Origin: Psychrobacter coccoides
GTDB lineage: Bacteria > Pseudomonadota > Gammaproteobacteria > Pseudomonadales > Moraxellaceae
Direction: 5' to 3'
NCBI RefSeq assembly: GCF_017498085.1
Contig: NZ_JAGBKM010000001.1
Location: forward strand, 62,001 to 126,000
Length of the DNA stretch: 64,000 bases
The notes under the pieces are model-generated. The model ran no database searches, was not told where the DNA came from, and worked only from the letters and a program-made list of their open reading frames with translations. This document shows, piece after piece, positions 63,663 to 64,000 of the stretch (positions are counted from its first letter, which is position 1; each line of letters starts with the position of its first letter). A program made the position numbers and the translations under genes.

Positions 63663-64000
63663 ATGAGTAAGCTATCTCGTTCGACTATTTTGATGCCGGT
63701 ATTTATACCGACTGCTGTGGTCATGGTATTGTTGGTGATTGGGGCTTCAGCCAACCCACAGCTGGCAAGTGGTTTATTTGCACAGGTGCTGGGCTTTACT
63801 ACCGAGACTTTTGGTTGGTTTTATATGCTGGCCACGGCGCTGTTTTTGATGTTTATTGTGATTCTGGCGTTTTCGCCCTATGGCGGTATTAAGCTAGGTC
63901 CTGATCATGGTACGGCGCAATATAATTTTATTGAATGGATCTCTATGCTGTTTTCGGCAGGCTACGGTATCGCTTTGTTGTTTTATGGCGTTGCTGAACC
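63663..64000 (+). CDS. Second BCCT-family transporter, 5' part
   Basis: The start of a tandem paralogue of the preceding gene; 112 codons are visible before the window edge. The N-terminus MSKLSRSTILMPVFIPTAVV, the FSPYGGIKLGPDH motif and GYGIALLFYGVAEP match the first copy closely. It has its own leader of 254 bases after a terminator, so it is probably separately regulated. Whether it is complete cannot be seen. Confidence 0.92.
   Translation, partial: MSKLSRSTILMPVFIPTAVVMVLLVIGASANPQLASGLFAQVLGFTTETFGWFYMLATALFLMFIVILAFSPYGGIKLGPDHGTAQYNFIEWISMLFSAGYGIALLFYGVAE

Noticed and set aside
1-64000. CRISPR array, tRNA, rRNA or prophage
   Set aside because: No regularly spaced direct repeats, cloverleaf-like sequence, rRNA stretch, integrase or phage structural gene was recognised in either strand by eye.

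Overview
The window looks like chromosomal DNA of a Moraxellaceae gammaproteobacterium, most probably Psychrobacter. This rests on recognised protein families and gene order (rsmG-parA-parB, exbB-exbD-msbA-lpxK-kdsB-holB-pilZ, aceE-aceF without lpd, OmpW, BCCT transporters) and on the style of the intergenic repeats. No database search was run. No rRNA, tRNA, CRISPR array, prophage or intact insertion sequence was seen.

Layout. 1-2.7 kb: the end of a PEP synthase regulatory kinase gene, a small lipoprotein and soluble transhydrogenase sthA. 2.8-9.1 kb (minus): an efflux operon of TolC-like, YihY-like, HlyD-like and two ABC-2 permease genes, with no ATPase gene. 9.5-14.3 kb: glycerol kinase, a glycine-zipper protein, an EEP-family hydrolase whose stop codon lies at the edge of a MITE-like element, and a TetR-type regulator. 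14.4-25.9 kb (minus): a periplasmic protein and a striking cluster of four secreted DUF11-type proteins, one of 1764 residues ending in a predicted outer-membrane beta-barrel. This is the best candidate here for an undescribed system. 26.8-31.4 kb: pyruvate dehydrogenase E1 and E2. 31.6-38.3 kb: OmpW, a zinc-ribbon membrane miniprotein, a voltage-gated-type K+ channel, a lone TerD-family protein, a WYL regulator and a LonB-like AAA protease with a lysine-rich tail. 38.4-41.5 kb: rsmG-parA-parB, with a palindromic repeat between parA and parB. 41.6-48.6 kb: an envelope-biogenesis run (exbB, exbD, msbA, lpxK, kdsB) followed by holB and a PilZ protein. 48.7-55.7 kb: PPK2 and a divergent lipid module (thiolase // double-domain FabG and MaoC dehydratase), then a CX5R phosphatase-like protein. 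55.8-64 kb: a serine beta-lactamase-fold protein, ilvD, an unknown protein, a HIT hydrolase and two tandem BCCT transporters, the second cut by the window edge.

How genes work together. aceE and aceF make two of the three PDH subunits, so E3 must be elsewhere. exbB/exbD/msbA/lpxK/kdsB serve energised outer-membrane transport and lipid A-Kdo synthesis. Thiolase, beta-ketoacyl reductase and MaoC dehydratase could carry out condensation or thiolysis, reduction and dehydration on acyl-CoA or acyl-ACP. The four DUF11-type proteins share signal peptides, direction and spacing that suggest one surface structure. Several proteins carry accessory segments not usual for their family: the thiolase (histone-H1-like N-terminus), SthA (hydrophilic N-terminus), GlpK (about 30-residue insertion), IlvD (about 20-residue insertion) and the Lon-like protease (lysine-rich C-terminus).
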